In this document: positions 1 to 6,131 of the stretch, piece by piece | Numbering within the stretch: position 1 is the stretch's first letter | Layout of the letters: each line of letters begins with the position of its first letter | NCBI GenBank assembly: GCA_947505025.1 | Contig: CANNIJ010000073.1 | Span: forward strand, 1 to 7,855 | DNA: 7,855 bases | From: Legionellaceae bacterium | GTDB lineage: Bacteria > Pseudomonadota > Gammaproteobacteria > Legionellales > Legionellaceae | Direction of reading: 5' to 3' | Notes under the pieces: generated by a model | The model's input: only the letters and a program-made list of their open reading frames with translations | Database searches by the model: none | Told to the model about the DNA's origin: nothing | Position numbers and translations under genes: made by a program

Positions 1-3000
1 CATCACGGACAACCGCGCTTAGAACCGGCTTGGATAGCTGAGTTTGCGCCTGGATTAATCGCCTTATCCGGAGGAGTCTACGGTGAGGTTGGTCAAGCAT
101 TGGTTGCTGAGGACTGGATTAAGGCTCGCGCTGTAGCTGGTTGCTGGTCTGAACTATTTCCCGGGCGTTTTTATTTAGAGATACAGCGTACCGGACGTGC
201 TGATGAGCGTATATATAACGATCGTGTGGTGCGCTTGGCGAACGAATTATCCTTACCTTTAGTTGCGACTAACGATGTGCGTTTTCTTGAGGCATCATCT
301 TATGATGCGCATGAGGCACGTGTTTGTATACATCAAGGCTATACTTTGGCCGATCCGCGTCGTAAAAAGCGTTATAGTTCAGAACAGTATTTGCGATCCG
401 CAGATGAGATGAACGATCTATTCAAGGATTTGCCTCAGGCATTAGAAAATACAGTTGAAATCAGTAAGCGCTGCAATGTTCATTTGACATTAGGTTCGAA
501 TGTTTTACCTAAGTTTGCAACACCAGCAGGTGTTTCAACTGAGAAATACTTATTGGATCTAGCTCAAGATGGATTGAATGTGCGTTTGGAGCGTTTATTT
601 CCTGTAGAGTTAGATCGCAGAGAAAAACGTTTAGCGTATGACGCACGATTACAATTAGAATTAAACGTGATTCACTCGATGGGTTTTGCCGGATATTTTT
701 TAATTGTGGCTGATTTTATTCGCTGGGCTAAAGCAAATGGTGTTCCAGTAGGTCCTGGAAGGGGCTCTGGCGCTGGATCATTAGTTGCATATGCATTATT
801 GATTACTGATTTGGATCCATTACAGTATGATTTATTATTTGAGCGTTTTTTAAATCCAGAGCGTGTTTCTATGCCGGATTTTGATATTGATTTTTGCATG
901 GAAGGGCGTGATCGAGTGATCGATTATGTAGCGCAAAAATATGGTCGCCATAGTGTTTCACAGATTATTACGTTTGGTACAATGGCAGCAAAAGCGGTCA
1001 TACGCGATGTTGGACGTGTTTTAGGTCACCCATATAGTTTTGTTGATCAATTAGCTAAATTAGTCCCATTTGAAGTGGGTATAACTCTGCAAGAAGCCTT
1101 GACCAAAGAAGCATTGTTAGCTCAGCGTTATGCCGATGAAGAAGAGGTAAAAGAGTTATTAGATTTAGCCCTGGATTTAGAGGGGATCACGCGGAATGCA
1201 GGCAAACATGCGGGTGGAGTGGTGATTTCTCCGTCTGATTTGACAGATTTCACCGCAATTTATTGTGAGGAGGGTTCGAATCATTGGGTCAGTCAACTCG
1301 ACAAGGATGACGTGGAGTCGGTTGGTCTAGTTAAGTTTGACTTCCTAGGCTTACGCACATTAACGATTTTGGACTGGGCGATAAAAAGTGTGCGTGTTTT
1401 AAATACCGGCACTGATCGGCCATTACTAGATTTAGCTGATATTCCCCTCGATGATCCTTTAACTTTCAAATTGTTACAAGCATGTAAAACAACAGCAGTC
1501 TTCCAGTTAGAATCTCGCGGAATGAAGGAGTTAATTCATCGTTTGCAGCCAGATTCGTTTGAAGAAATTATTGCATTAGTCGCCTTGTTTAGGCCTGGAC
1601 CATTACAGTCAGGCATGGTGGATGACTTTATTGATCGTAAACATGGACGTTCAAAAGTTGCTTATCCACATCCTGATCTGGAAGTTATTTTAAAACCTAC
1701 TTATGGCGTGATTTTGTATCAAGAGCAAGTCATGCAAATTGCTCAGGTTTTAGCTAATTATACGTTGGGTGGCGCAGACTTATTAAGGCGCGCAATGGGC
1801 AAGAAGAAGCCGGAGGAGATGGCCCAACAACGCGTGAGCTTTGTCGATGGTGCCTGTGCACGCGGAGTTACTGCCCAAACCGCCAGTAATATTTTCGACT
1901 TAATGGAAAAATTTGCTGGTTATGGTTTTAATAAATCTCACTCCGCGGCATATGCTCTGATTGCATATCAAACAGCTTTCTTAAAGGCACACTATCCAGC
2001 CGCGTTCATGGCTGCAGTTATTTCTTCAGACATGGATAATACTGATAAAGTCGTAGGTTTTTTGCAAGAGTGCAAAAATATGGCACTAACAGTTCAACCA
2101 CCGTCAATTAATCGGTCTTTTGCAGCTTTTACTGCACTAGATGATCAACGCATGATTTATGGATTAGGCGCAATCAAAGGTTTAGGAGCTAATGCCATAG
2201 AAAATGTTATTCAAGCACGCGAAGCTAACGGTATATTTACAGACTTGTTTGATTTGTGCGAGCGCTTAGATTCACGCAAGGTGAATCGCCGAGTATTGGA
2301 GGCACTGATTAAAAGTGGTAGTTTAGATGATTTTGGCGCAGATCGTGCAACTTTAATGGCCTCATTGGATATTGCTATGCAATCAGGAACTAAGTTTAAT
2401 CAACAGCAACTTAGTGGACAATCTGATTTGTTTGGTTTTTTCGAGGAAACAAAAACTCAAGATCGTTATTTAACCGCGGTGTCTTTGACTGAAAGAAAGC
2501 GGCTTGAGTATGAAAAAGAGACTCTTGGATTATATTTAACCGGTCATCCTACCGATGTATATTTGGAAGAATTTAAGTCGTTTGTTTTACCGCTAGGACA
2601 ACTAAATCCATCAAACAAGAAGCGCGTGATTACTTGCGGATTAATCAGTGGCGTGCGTAAAATAGATACAAGGAGCGGAAAAAAATTAGTTATAGCGGCT
2701 TTGTCAGATGCTCAAATATATCAAGATGTCGTTATATTCTCGCAGCTGTACGACCAGAGTCCTGATTGCGTAATAGCCGGTCAATTGCTTGTGATTGAGG
2801 GTGAGTTAAGCCAAGATACGTATACCAAAGGTATAAAACTAAAAGCAAATGTGTTGTACTCAATCGAGCAAGCACGTACACATTTTGCTAAATGTTTAAG
2901 TATAGTCTTTACCTCAGAGGATCATGCCAAGATAGTTCCATTGAAAAAGTTGTTAAGTGAGCATCCTGGGCGATGCCCGGTGCAATTTCAATATATGAAT

Positions 3001-3111
3001 GATCTGGCCACAGCTAATTTAAATATAGCTGCCGGAATCACACCAAATGAGATCTTGTTAGACGCATTGAAGCTATTATTCACAGAGGAACGTGTGAAAT
3101 TATGTTATTAA
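1..3111 (+). CDS. dnaE: DNA polymerase III alpha subunit, 5'-truncated by window edge
   Basis: This is the catalytic subunit of the replicative DNA polymerase III. Frame 1 is open from base 1, so the gene enters from the left; 1036 residues are visible and about 108 are missing. Counting visible residues, the catalytic aspartates are D293 and D295 in PDFDIDF and D447 in VKFDFLGL. All three sit exactly 108 below E. coli D401, D403 and D555. Other landmarks are GPGRGSGAGSLVAYAL in the palm, FRPGPLQSGMVD, the LRRAMGKKKPEEMA segment, and a helix-hairpin-helix region around GLGAIKGLGANAIENV. The beta-clamp binding motif QSDLF (bases 2419-2433) aligns with E. coli QADMF. A C-terminal OB fold and tau-binding region follow. 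Only the end of the PHP domain is visible. The C-terminus is intact and the length matches the ~1160-residue family. The stop overlaps the start of the next gene by 10 bases. Confidence 0.98.
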   Translation, partial: HHGQPRLEPAWIAEFAPGLIALSGGVYGEVGQALVAEDWIKARAVAGCWSELFPGRFYLEIQRTGRADERIYNDRVVRLANELSLPLVATNDVRFLEASSYDAHEARVCIHQGYTLADPRRKKRYSSEQYLRSADEMNDLFKDLPQALENTVEISKRCNVHLTLGSNVLPKFATPAGVSTEKYLLDLAQDGLNVRLERLFPVELDRREKRLAYDARLQLELNVIHSMGFAGYFLIVADFIRWAKANGVPVGPGRGSGAGSLVAYALLITDLDPLQYDLLFERFLNPERVSMPDFDIDFCMEGRDRVIDYVAQKYGRHSVSQIITFGTMAAKAVIRDVGRVLGHPYSFVDQLAKLVPFEVGITLQEALTKEALLAQRYADEEEVKELLDLALDLEGITRNAGKHAGGVVISPSDLTDFTAIYCEEGSNHWVSQLDKDDVESVGLVKFDFLGLRTLTILDWAIKSVRVLNTGTDRPLLDLADIPLDDPLTFKLLQACKTTAVFQLESRGMKELIHRLQPDSFEEIIALVALFRPGPLQSGMVDDFIDRKHGRSKVAYPHPDLEVILKPTYGVILYQEQVMQIAQVLANYTLGGADLLRRAMGKKKPEEMAQQRVSFVDGACARGVTAQTASNIFDLMEKFAGYGFNKSHSAAYALIAYQTAFLKAHYPAAFMAAVISSDMDNTDKVVGFLQECKNMALTVQPPSINRSFAAFTALDDQRMIYGLGAIKGLGANAIENVIQAREANGIFTDLFDLCERLDSRKVNRRVLEALIKSGSLDDFGADRATLMASLDIAMQSGTKFNQQQLSGQSDLFGFFEETKTQDRYLTAVSLTERKRLEYEKETLGLYLTGHPTDVYLEEFKSFVLPLGQLNPSNKKRVITCGLISGVRKIDTRSGKKLVIAALSDAQIYQDVVIFSQLYDQSPDCVIAGQLLVIEGELSQDTYTKGIKLKANVLYSIEQARTHFAKCLSIVFTSEDHAKIVPLKKLLSEHPGRCPVQFQYMNDLATANLNIAAGITPNEILLDALKLLFTEERVKLCY

Positions 3112-3686
3112 ATATCAAGCAAAAATTCATGATTTTAGTTTTTTGTATTGTAAGTATGACAGTGCATGCACATGTAACTGCAGATCAATATTATCGTTCA
3201 TTTTGGACTCCAGTGCTTCAAGGACAAAGGTTAGATTACTGTACCTCTGGCGCACGTGTGTGTGGATTACCATTAGCTGATCGTTTTTGTAAAATCATGG
3301 GTTATGAATCAGCAACTCAGGCTAAGATAGATTATAACGTCGGCTTTACCAGACATCTAGATAATGCATCGATTTGTAAGGGCTGGAGTTGTCATGGTTG
3401 GAGAATGATCCAATGTAAATCGCAGTTTAAGCCCCAAGGTAACAATATTCTAAAGCAGGTATTTTATTACCCACGTATGCATTGGGCACGAGTTGATTAT
3501 TGTTATATGCAAGGTCATGGTTGCGGTAAGCGTGCGGCATATGCTTTTTGTCGTAGTATGAGTTACGAGCACGTATCCTCGTTCAAAAAGCAGGCACATG
3601 TGTTATCTACGTGCACCTTAGGAGAACAACAACGGTGTTTTGGTAGTAGATGTAATGGTTTTGCTCATATTACTTGTACTCGTTAA
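3102..3686 (+). CDS. Secreted protein with two tandem six-cysteine domains
   Basis: This is a 194-residue protein of unknown function. Residues 1-23 form a signal peptide: K6/K8, a hydrophobic core MILVFCIVSMTV, then VHA before a likely cut at A23/H24. The mature part is an internal duplication. Copy 1 has cysteines at 47, 54, 63, 92, 97 and 105; copy 2 has them at 134, 141, 150, 179, 184 and 192. The spacings 7-9-29-5-8 are identical in both copies, and copy 2 has one extra cysteine at 171. Shared sequence includes R-[LV]-D-Y-C at the first cysteine, CG, an A-x-x-FC-x-x-M-x-Y-E stretch, and a final C-x-G-x-x-C. The pattern suggests disulfide-bonded domains outside the cytoplasm (inference). 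From memory, similar unnamed RxDxC...CG...FC domains occur in other bacteria and plants, but I cannot name a family. The ATG overlaps the dnaE stop by 10 bases. The nearest purine-rich site (AGAGGA, 3084-3089) is about 12 bases away, so translation is probably coupled to dnaE. Confidence 0.85.
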   Translation: MLLNIKQKFMILVFCIVSMTVHAHVTADQYYRSFWTPVLQGQRLDYCTSGARVCGLPLADRFCKIMGYESATQAKIDYNVGFTRHLDNASICKGWSCHGWRMIQCKSQFKPQGNNILKQVFYYPRMHWARVDYCYMQGHGCGKRAAYAFCRSMSYEHVSSFKKQAHVLSTCTLGEQQRCFGSRCNGFAHITCTR

Positions 3687-3703
3687 GCCATCATGTCTAT
3701 ACT
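3674..3703 (+). promoter_or_regulatory. Candidate sigma-70 promoter for the 54-residue protein/FAH pair
   Basis: There is a -35-like TTGTAC at 3674-3679 and a -10-like TATACT (5 of 6 to consensus) at 3698-3703, with 18 bases between them. The -35 lies inside the end of the upstream gene. Transcription would start near 3710 and give a leader of about 44 bases. The weak -35 makes this tentative. Confidence 0.3.
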
Positions 3704-3742
3704 TAGAATGTACGAACAGATTTGATGCTGATAAAAAATAAT

Positions 3743-3748
3743 AAGGAG
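3743..3748 (+). promoter_or_regulatory. Ribosome binding site of the 54-residue protein
   Basis: AAGGAG lies 5 bases before the ATG at 3754. It is one of the strongest Shine-Dalgarno sites in the window. It is the main reason to accept the short gene, and probably serves the coupled FAH-fold gene as well. Confidence 0.7.
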
Positions 3749-3753
3749 TTAAC

Positions 3754-3918
3754 ATGAGTGACTTGAAGTCTAAGATGCCAGATATGAATGAAGTATCTGC
3801 AATGTTTGGGAAATTTTGCACAGACGTAAAAAATAGCATTGAAGGCATAGTACATAATTACAAAGAAAAAAGGCAGTGTTCCGAGCCGACAAAAAGTGAT
3901 AAAAAAGAACCAAAATGA
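3754..3918 (+). CDS. 54-residue small protein coupled to FAH-fold enzyme
   Basis: This short gene is supported by a strong ribosome binding site 5 bases before its ATG and by an ATGA overlap with the next gene: its TGA (3916-3918) shares bases with the ATG at 3915. The protein begins MSDLKSKMPDMNEVSAMFGK and has single cysteines at residues 22 and 43. Residues ~10-38 could form an amphipathic helix. The C-terminal third is hydrophilic and lysine-rich (KEKRQ..., then SDKKEPK). No signal peptide or membrane segment is visible, so it is probably cytoplasmic. I do not recognise the family. The coupling suggests either a leader whose translation drives the enzyme or a small partner made in step with it. 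Confidence 0.65.
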   Translation: MSDLKSKMPDMNEVSAMFGKFCTDVKNSIEGIVHNYKEKRQCSEPTKSDKKEPK

Positions 3919-4784
3919 AACTACTGCGTTTTGGTGAGCCAGAGCATGAGCGTCCTGGGATACTGGATTCTCATGGTATTATCCGTGACATTTCATCGTT
4001 TGTGGAAGACTTCAATCCACAAACACTGAGTGAACCTGGATTGATCATAGCATTACTTGCTCTGGAATCACATGATTTTCCTGTTGTTGCAGATAATGTA
4101 CGCATTGGTGCATGTATAGATCGGCCAGGAAAGGTTTTATGTATAGGCTTAAATTCAACCTTGCATGCTCAAGAAATGGGACTTCCGCTTTTAGAGCAGG
4201 AGATGATGGTGTTTTTAAAGCCATCAAGTTCCATTTGCGGCCCCAGAGATCCTATTCTATATGCGCCACACATGTGTAAATTAGATTGGGAAGCTGAGTT
4301 GGCAATAGTAATTGGCAAGAAAGGAAAATATATCAATCAGCAGGATGCTAGAGATTATATATTCGGTTATACATGCTTGAACGATCTAAGTGAACGCTAT
4401 CTACAGTTAGAAACCTCGGACAAACAGTTTACCAAAGGCAAGGGCTTTGACTGTGCTGCACCAATAGGCCCTTGGTTAGTCACTAAAGAAGAGATTAAAA
4501 ACCCACAAAACCTGACTTTACGCTTATGGGTGAATGATGTATTGCGCCAATCTTTTAACTCATCGGACTATATCAATTCAGAGGCAGAAATAATTGCTTA
4601 TGTAAGTAAGTATTTTACACTACATCCAGGTGATATTATATCTATGGGTAGCGCACCTGGAAGTGCCCCATGCTGGGGTCAGGATTGTTTCTTAAAACCA
4701 AATGATCGTGTAGTTTTTTGTATTGACGGATTAGGTCAGCAAGAACAACGCGTTATTTTGGAATCTGACGTACGTTCACTATAA
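3915..4784 (+). CDS. Fumarylacetoacetate hydrolase (FAH) family protein
   Basis: This 289-residue protein has the FAH fold, which includes acylpyruvate hydrolases, oxaloacetate decarboxylases and 2-hydroxyhepta-2,4-diene-1,7-dioate isomerases. These are cytoplasmic, metal-dependent enzymes acting on 2-oxo or enol acids. An N-terminal domain of ~70 residues leads into the catalytic core: CIGLNSTLHAQEMG (76-89), VFLKPSSSICGP, and the metal-ligand set E126 and E128 (in DWEAELAIVIGKKG) with D157 (in GYTCLNDLSER). The conserved lysine is K176 (TKGKGFD), followed by PIGPWLVT and HPGDIISMG. The oxyanion-side loop, usually TGTPxGVG, here reads MGSAPGSAP, and the usual GxNYxxHA has Ser for Tyr. All metal ligands are kept, so a metal enzyme is likely, but the substrate cannot be assigned. 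The start has no Shine-Dalgarno of its own and relies on the overlapping upstream gene. The 3' end overlaps the opposing inhibitor gene by 32 bases. Confidence 0.9.
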   Translation: MKLLRFGEPEHERPGILDSHGIIRDISSFVEDFNPQTLSEPGLIIALLALESHDFPVVADNVRIGACIDRPGKVLCIGLNSTLHAQEMGLPLLEQEMMVFLKPSSSICGPRDPILYAPHMCKLDWEAELAIVIGKKGKYINQQDARDYIFGYTCLNDLSERYLQLETSDKQFTKGKGFDCAAPIGPWLVTKEEIKNPQNLTLRLWVNDVLRQSFNSSDYINSEAEIIAYVSKYFTLHPGDIISMGSAPGSAPCWGQDCFLKPNDRVVFCIDGLGQQEQRVILESDVRSL

Positions 4785-5118
4785 CGTTAGTGGTTTTCAC
4801 TGGTTCCGGCAGCCATTGACGGCCATAAGTTAGCGTAACCTTTGTACTATGTACATCTATAGGGTGTGGCAATAAAGTAAAGGAAAAGTTTTCTATACCC
4901 GGAGCACCGATATTATCTGATTTAGACTTTACATATTCTTGACCGTTAAAGTGTAGTACTTTTTCATCATACTTAACTAACTTCCAGGTATAACCAGTAC
5001 TTGGGTTTGCTGGCAGTGTGATTTTTAGACTCGTTCCATCCATGTCAAACATATATGTATTTGCAAAACAATTAAACGAGAGCATTAGTAACAAATAAGC
5101 ATGCCAAGCAGGCTGCAT
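4753..5118 (-). CDS. Exported I42-family (chagasin-like) cysteine protease inhibitor
   Basis: This 121-residue protein resembles chagasin-type inhibitors of papain-like cysteine proteases (MEROPS I42). Family inhibitors block the protease cleft with three loops, and all three have counterparts here. They are NPSTGYTW (38-45, matching NPTTGY), GAPG (71-74, in the GxGG position) and YGRQWLP (98-104, in the RPW position, with Gln for Pro). Residues 1-19 form a signal peptide with the core AYLLLMLSFNCFA, so it probably acts in the periplasm or outside the cell. It is unlikely to be a lipoprotein because FNC is not a lipobox. A GTG at 5139 would add 7 residues but overlaps the AAGGAGG ribosome binding site, so the ATG at 5118 is preferred. 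It lies 30 bases downstream of the cysteine-rich membrane protein gene on the same strand, probably one transcript. Target protease unknown; no papain-like protease is in the window. Confidence 0.85.
   Translation of the reverse strand: MQPAWHAYLLLMLSFNCFANTYMFDMDGTSLKITLPANPSTGYTWKLVKYDEKVLHFNGQEYVKSKSDNIGAPGIENFSFTLLPHPIDVHSTKVTLTYGRQWLPEPVKTTNVIVNVRQIPK
4777..4797 (+). terminator. Weak candidate terminator after the FAH-fold gene
   Basis: CACTA (4777-4781) and TAGTG (4788-4792) can pair around a 6-base loop, followed by GTTTT. The stem is only 5 bp and spans the FAH stop codon. It also lies inside the opposing gene's 3' region, so its role as a terminator is uncertain. Confidence 0.2.
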
Positions 5119-5124
5119 ATTATT

Positions 5125-5131
5125 CCTCCTT
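5125..5131 (-). promoter_or_regulatory. Ribosome binding site fixing the I42 inhibitor start
   Basis: AAGGAGG on the minus strand lies 6 bases before the ATG at 5118. It falls inside the longer reading frame that would begin with GTG at 5139, which argues against that start. Confidence 0.75.
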
Positions 5132-5148
5132 GGCGACACGAGAAAATC

Positions 5149-5412
5149 TTAAGATGTTTTTTTATCTTTTTTGGGCTCAGAGCAACTTGCGCCTGAATCA
5201 ACATTACAACATGATGATTTATCGCAGCAGCAACGTTTAGACATCATTTTGTTACATCCACAAAAAAATAAACCAGATAAGAACATACCAAACACAGCCA
5301 AACCATTTAAAGTAATCACAGTTAAAATCGTTGCAATCACTAAAAATGCACCACCAATGACTTTACAGTGGGACGTGTGGCAATTTTCTGTGCAAGATTT
5401 TTTGTCGTCCAT
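5149..5412 (-). CDS. Cysteine-rich small membrane protein
   Basis: This 87-residue protein of unrecognised family has 11 cysteines. Residues 7, 11 and 16 lie in a polar N-terminal segment (SCTENCHTSHC, also with two histidines). Residues ~18-50 are continuously hydrophobic, enough for one long or two short membrane helices around N36/G37. Cysteines then fall at 51 and 53 (CGC), 61-63 (CCC), 68-69 (CC) and 77, before a lysine-rich tail. The cysteine and histidine clusters would suit metal binding or disulfide formation, but this is inference. The start at 5412 is chosen because GGAG lies 6 bases upstream; an ATG 8 codons earlier would place that site inside the gene. It appears to be the first gene of a pair with the I42 inhibitor. 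An open frame on the opposite strand (5171-5461) lacks such support. Confidence 0.7.
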   Translation of the reverse strand: MDDKKSCTENCHTSHCKVIGGAFLVIATILTVITLNGLAVFGMFLSGLFFCGCNKMMSKRCCCDKSSCCNVDSGASCSEPKKDKKTS

Positions 5413-5418
5413 TTTATT

Positions 5419-5422
5419 CTCC
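5419..5422 (-). promoter_or_regulatory. Ribosome binding site of the cysteine-rich membrane protein
   Basis: GGAG on the minus strand, 6 bases upstream of the ATG at 5412. It decides between this start and the in-frame ATG 8 codons further upstream. Confidence 0.55.
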
Positions 5423-5438
5423 ATGATTAACAACATTC

Positions 5439-5452
5439 CGGGAAAAGTCCCG
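5439..5452 (-). other. Small hairpin in the leader of the cysteine-rich/I42 operon
   Basis: CGGGA and TCCCG can form a 5-bp GC-rich stem with a 4-base loop, 27 bases upstream of the ATG at 5412. If transcription starts upstream of it, the hairpin lies in the 5' leader. No known riboswitch or attenuator pattern is recognised. Confidence 0.3.
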
Positions 5453-5462
5453 CTACTTTAAC

Positions 5463-5487
5463 TCTAACCTATAAAGTATAGGTTAGA
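5463..5487 (-). promoter_or_regulatory. Perfect 25-bp dyad upstream of the cysteine-rich/I42 pair, candidate operator
   Basis: The arm TCTAACCTATA (5463-5473) is repeated as its exact reverse complement at 5477-5487, with AAG between. On the minus strand a TATAAT (5490-5495) adjoins the dyad and a TATACT lies within it. TTTACA sits 15 bases before that TATACT, a short spacing. The element lies 50 bases upstream of the ATG at 5412. The arms are AT-rich and no T-run follows on either strand, so a repressor or activator site is more likely than a terminator (inference). It could instead terminate the gene at 5950-5513. Confidence 0.45.
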
Positions 5488-5512
5488 CCATTATATGTAA
5501 AGATTCAAATGC

Positions 5513-5950
5513 TCATCGATTTAAATCGTGACTTGGGGATGGTGAAATGCACTCAACCGCACTAGCAAACAAACGACTAAAAATCCCCAAAACAAGACAT
5601 ATGCTTAATACAGGCAATACAACAGCGATCAAATGGATAATCGCACTTGCAACTTTTAAAGCCATAAGATCTGTGAAAAATTGCCACAGATGAAATGCAG
5701 GATATTTAAAGATCAAGTTGAAGTGTTCAAAAAAACCACCATTATTGCTGCTGAACGAAGCTAAGAACATATTGAAGAATAGATCATCATGTTGATCATT
5801 AAGTATTGGGAAAATAATTGCTTCTAGTGCCTTAGAAACAGTTGTTAAAACTGCACTTGGGCTAGTTTTAATTATACTTTTTTTAAAAAAATTAGTGTCA
5901 AATATTTTATTTTTCAAAAATAATTCATGCAGCTTGTTTTCTAATGTCAT
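5513..5950 (-). CDS. Hypothetical protein with C-terminal membrane segment
   Basis: This is a 145-residue protein that I do not recognise. The N-terminal part is soluble-looking and lysine-rich (KNKIF, FFKKSIIK). The middle is rich in phenylalanine, including DDLFFNMFLASF and GGFFEHFNLIFKYPAFHLWQFF. Residues ~99-124 (from KVASAIIHLIAV to LVLGIF) are a clear membrane helix, followed by a short polar tail. No N-terminal signal peptide is visible, so it may be tail-anchored or inserted by its C-terminal helix. TGAGG lies 10 bases before the ATG, a longer gap than usual. A convincing promoter lies just upstream (5985-6013). It is probably transcribed alone, since a hairpin separates it from the lipoprotein gene and a dyad from the next pair. 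Confidence 0.65.
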   Translation of the reverse strand: MTLENKLHELFLKNKIFDTNFFKKSIIKTSPSAVLTTVSKALEAIIFPILNDQHDDLFFNMFLASFSSNNGGFFEHFNLIFKYPAFHLWQFFTDLMALKVASAIIHLIAVVLPVLSICLVLGIFSRLFASAVECISPSPSHDLNR

Positions 5951-5984
5951 GGCAATAAAACCTCAGGTATAGTTATCTTGAGAT

Positions 5985-6013
5985 ATTCTATTAAAATATT
6001 AAGCCAAAGTAAA
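5985..6013 (-). promoter_or_regulatory. Sigma-70-type promoter of the 145-residue protein gene
   Basis: On the minus strand, TTTACT (6008-6013) and TAGAAT (5985-5990, 5 of 6 to TATAAT) are separated by exactly 17 bases of AT-rich DNA. The predicted start near 5978 gives a leader of about 28 bases before the ATG at 5950. Confidence 0.5.
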
Positions 6014-6048
6014 TACTTAATGTTGATAATAAAAACACAGTAGTCTCG

Positions 6049-6071
6049 ATACGCTCATAACAGATGCGTAT
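6049..6071. repeat. Short inverted repeat in the intergenic region
   Basis: ATACGC (6049-6054) is repeated in inverse as GCGTAT (6066-6071) around an 11-base loop. It lies next to the larger palindrome at 6079-6129 and might be part of the same element. Alone it is weak. Confidence 0.25.
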
Positions 6072-6078
6072 TGTAATC

Positions 6079-6129
6079 ATAAACTCCCCACGTCATCCAT
6101 AGCTACGCTCGGGGACGTGGGGAGTTTAT
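6079..6129 (-). terminator. Strong 16-bp hairpin just after the lipoprotein gene: terminator or palindromic repeat
   Basis: ATAAACTCCCCACGTC (6079-6094) is matched by its perfect reverse complement at 6114-6129 around a 19-base loop. The loop can fold further, with CC against GG and AGC against GCT. It begins 2 bases beyond the stop codon of the minus-strand lipoprotein gene, and the minus-strand stem ends in GTTTAT, a weak T-rich tail. It could stop transcription from that side. The length, GC-rich core and nested inner palindrome also resemble dispersed intergenic palindromic repeats; copy number cannot be judged from one window. Confidence 0.55.
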
Positions 6130-6131
6130 AA

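Noticed and set aside
672..899. 75-codon open frame on the minus strand
   Set aside because: It lies wholly inside dnaE, opposite the conserved palm motifs, with no recognisable product.
3618..3848. 76-codon open frame on the minus strand
   Set aside because: It crosses the end of the six-cysteine protein gene, the intergenic region and the 54-residue gene. The plus-strand 54-residue frame has the better ribosome binding site and a coupled downstream gene.
4045..4227. 60-codon open frame on the minus strand
   Set aside because: It is inside the well-supported FAH-fold gene and resembles nothing known.
5119..5139. Upstream GTG start for the I42 inhibitor
   Set aside because: The added codons contain the AAGGAGG ribosome binding site of the ATG at 5118, and they would put charged residues of no family relevance before the signal peptide.
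5171..5461. 96-codon open frame on the plus strand
   Set aside because: It is opposite the cysteine-rich membrane protein gene. The minus-strand frame has a ribosome binding site, a coherent hydrophobic segment and an operon partner; the plus frame has none of these.
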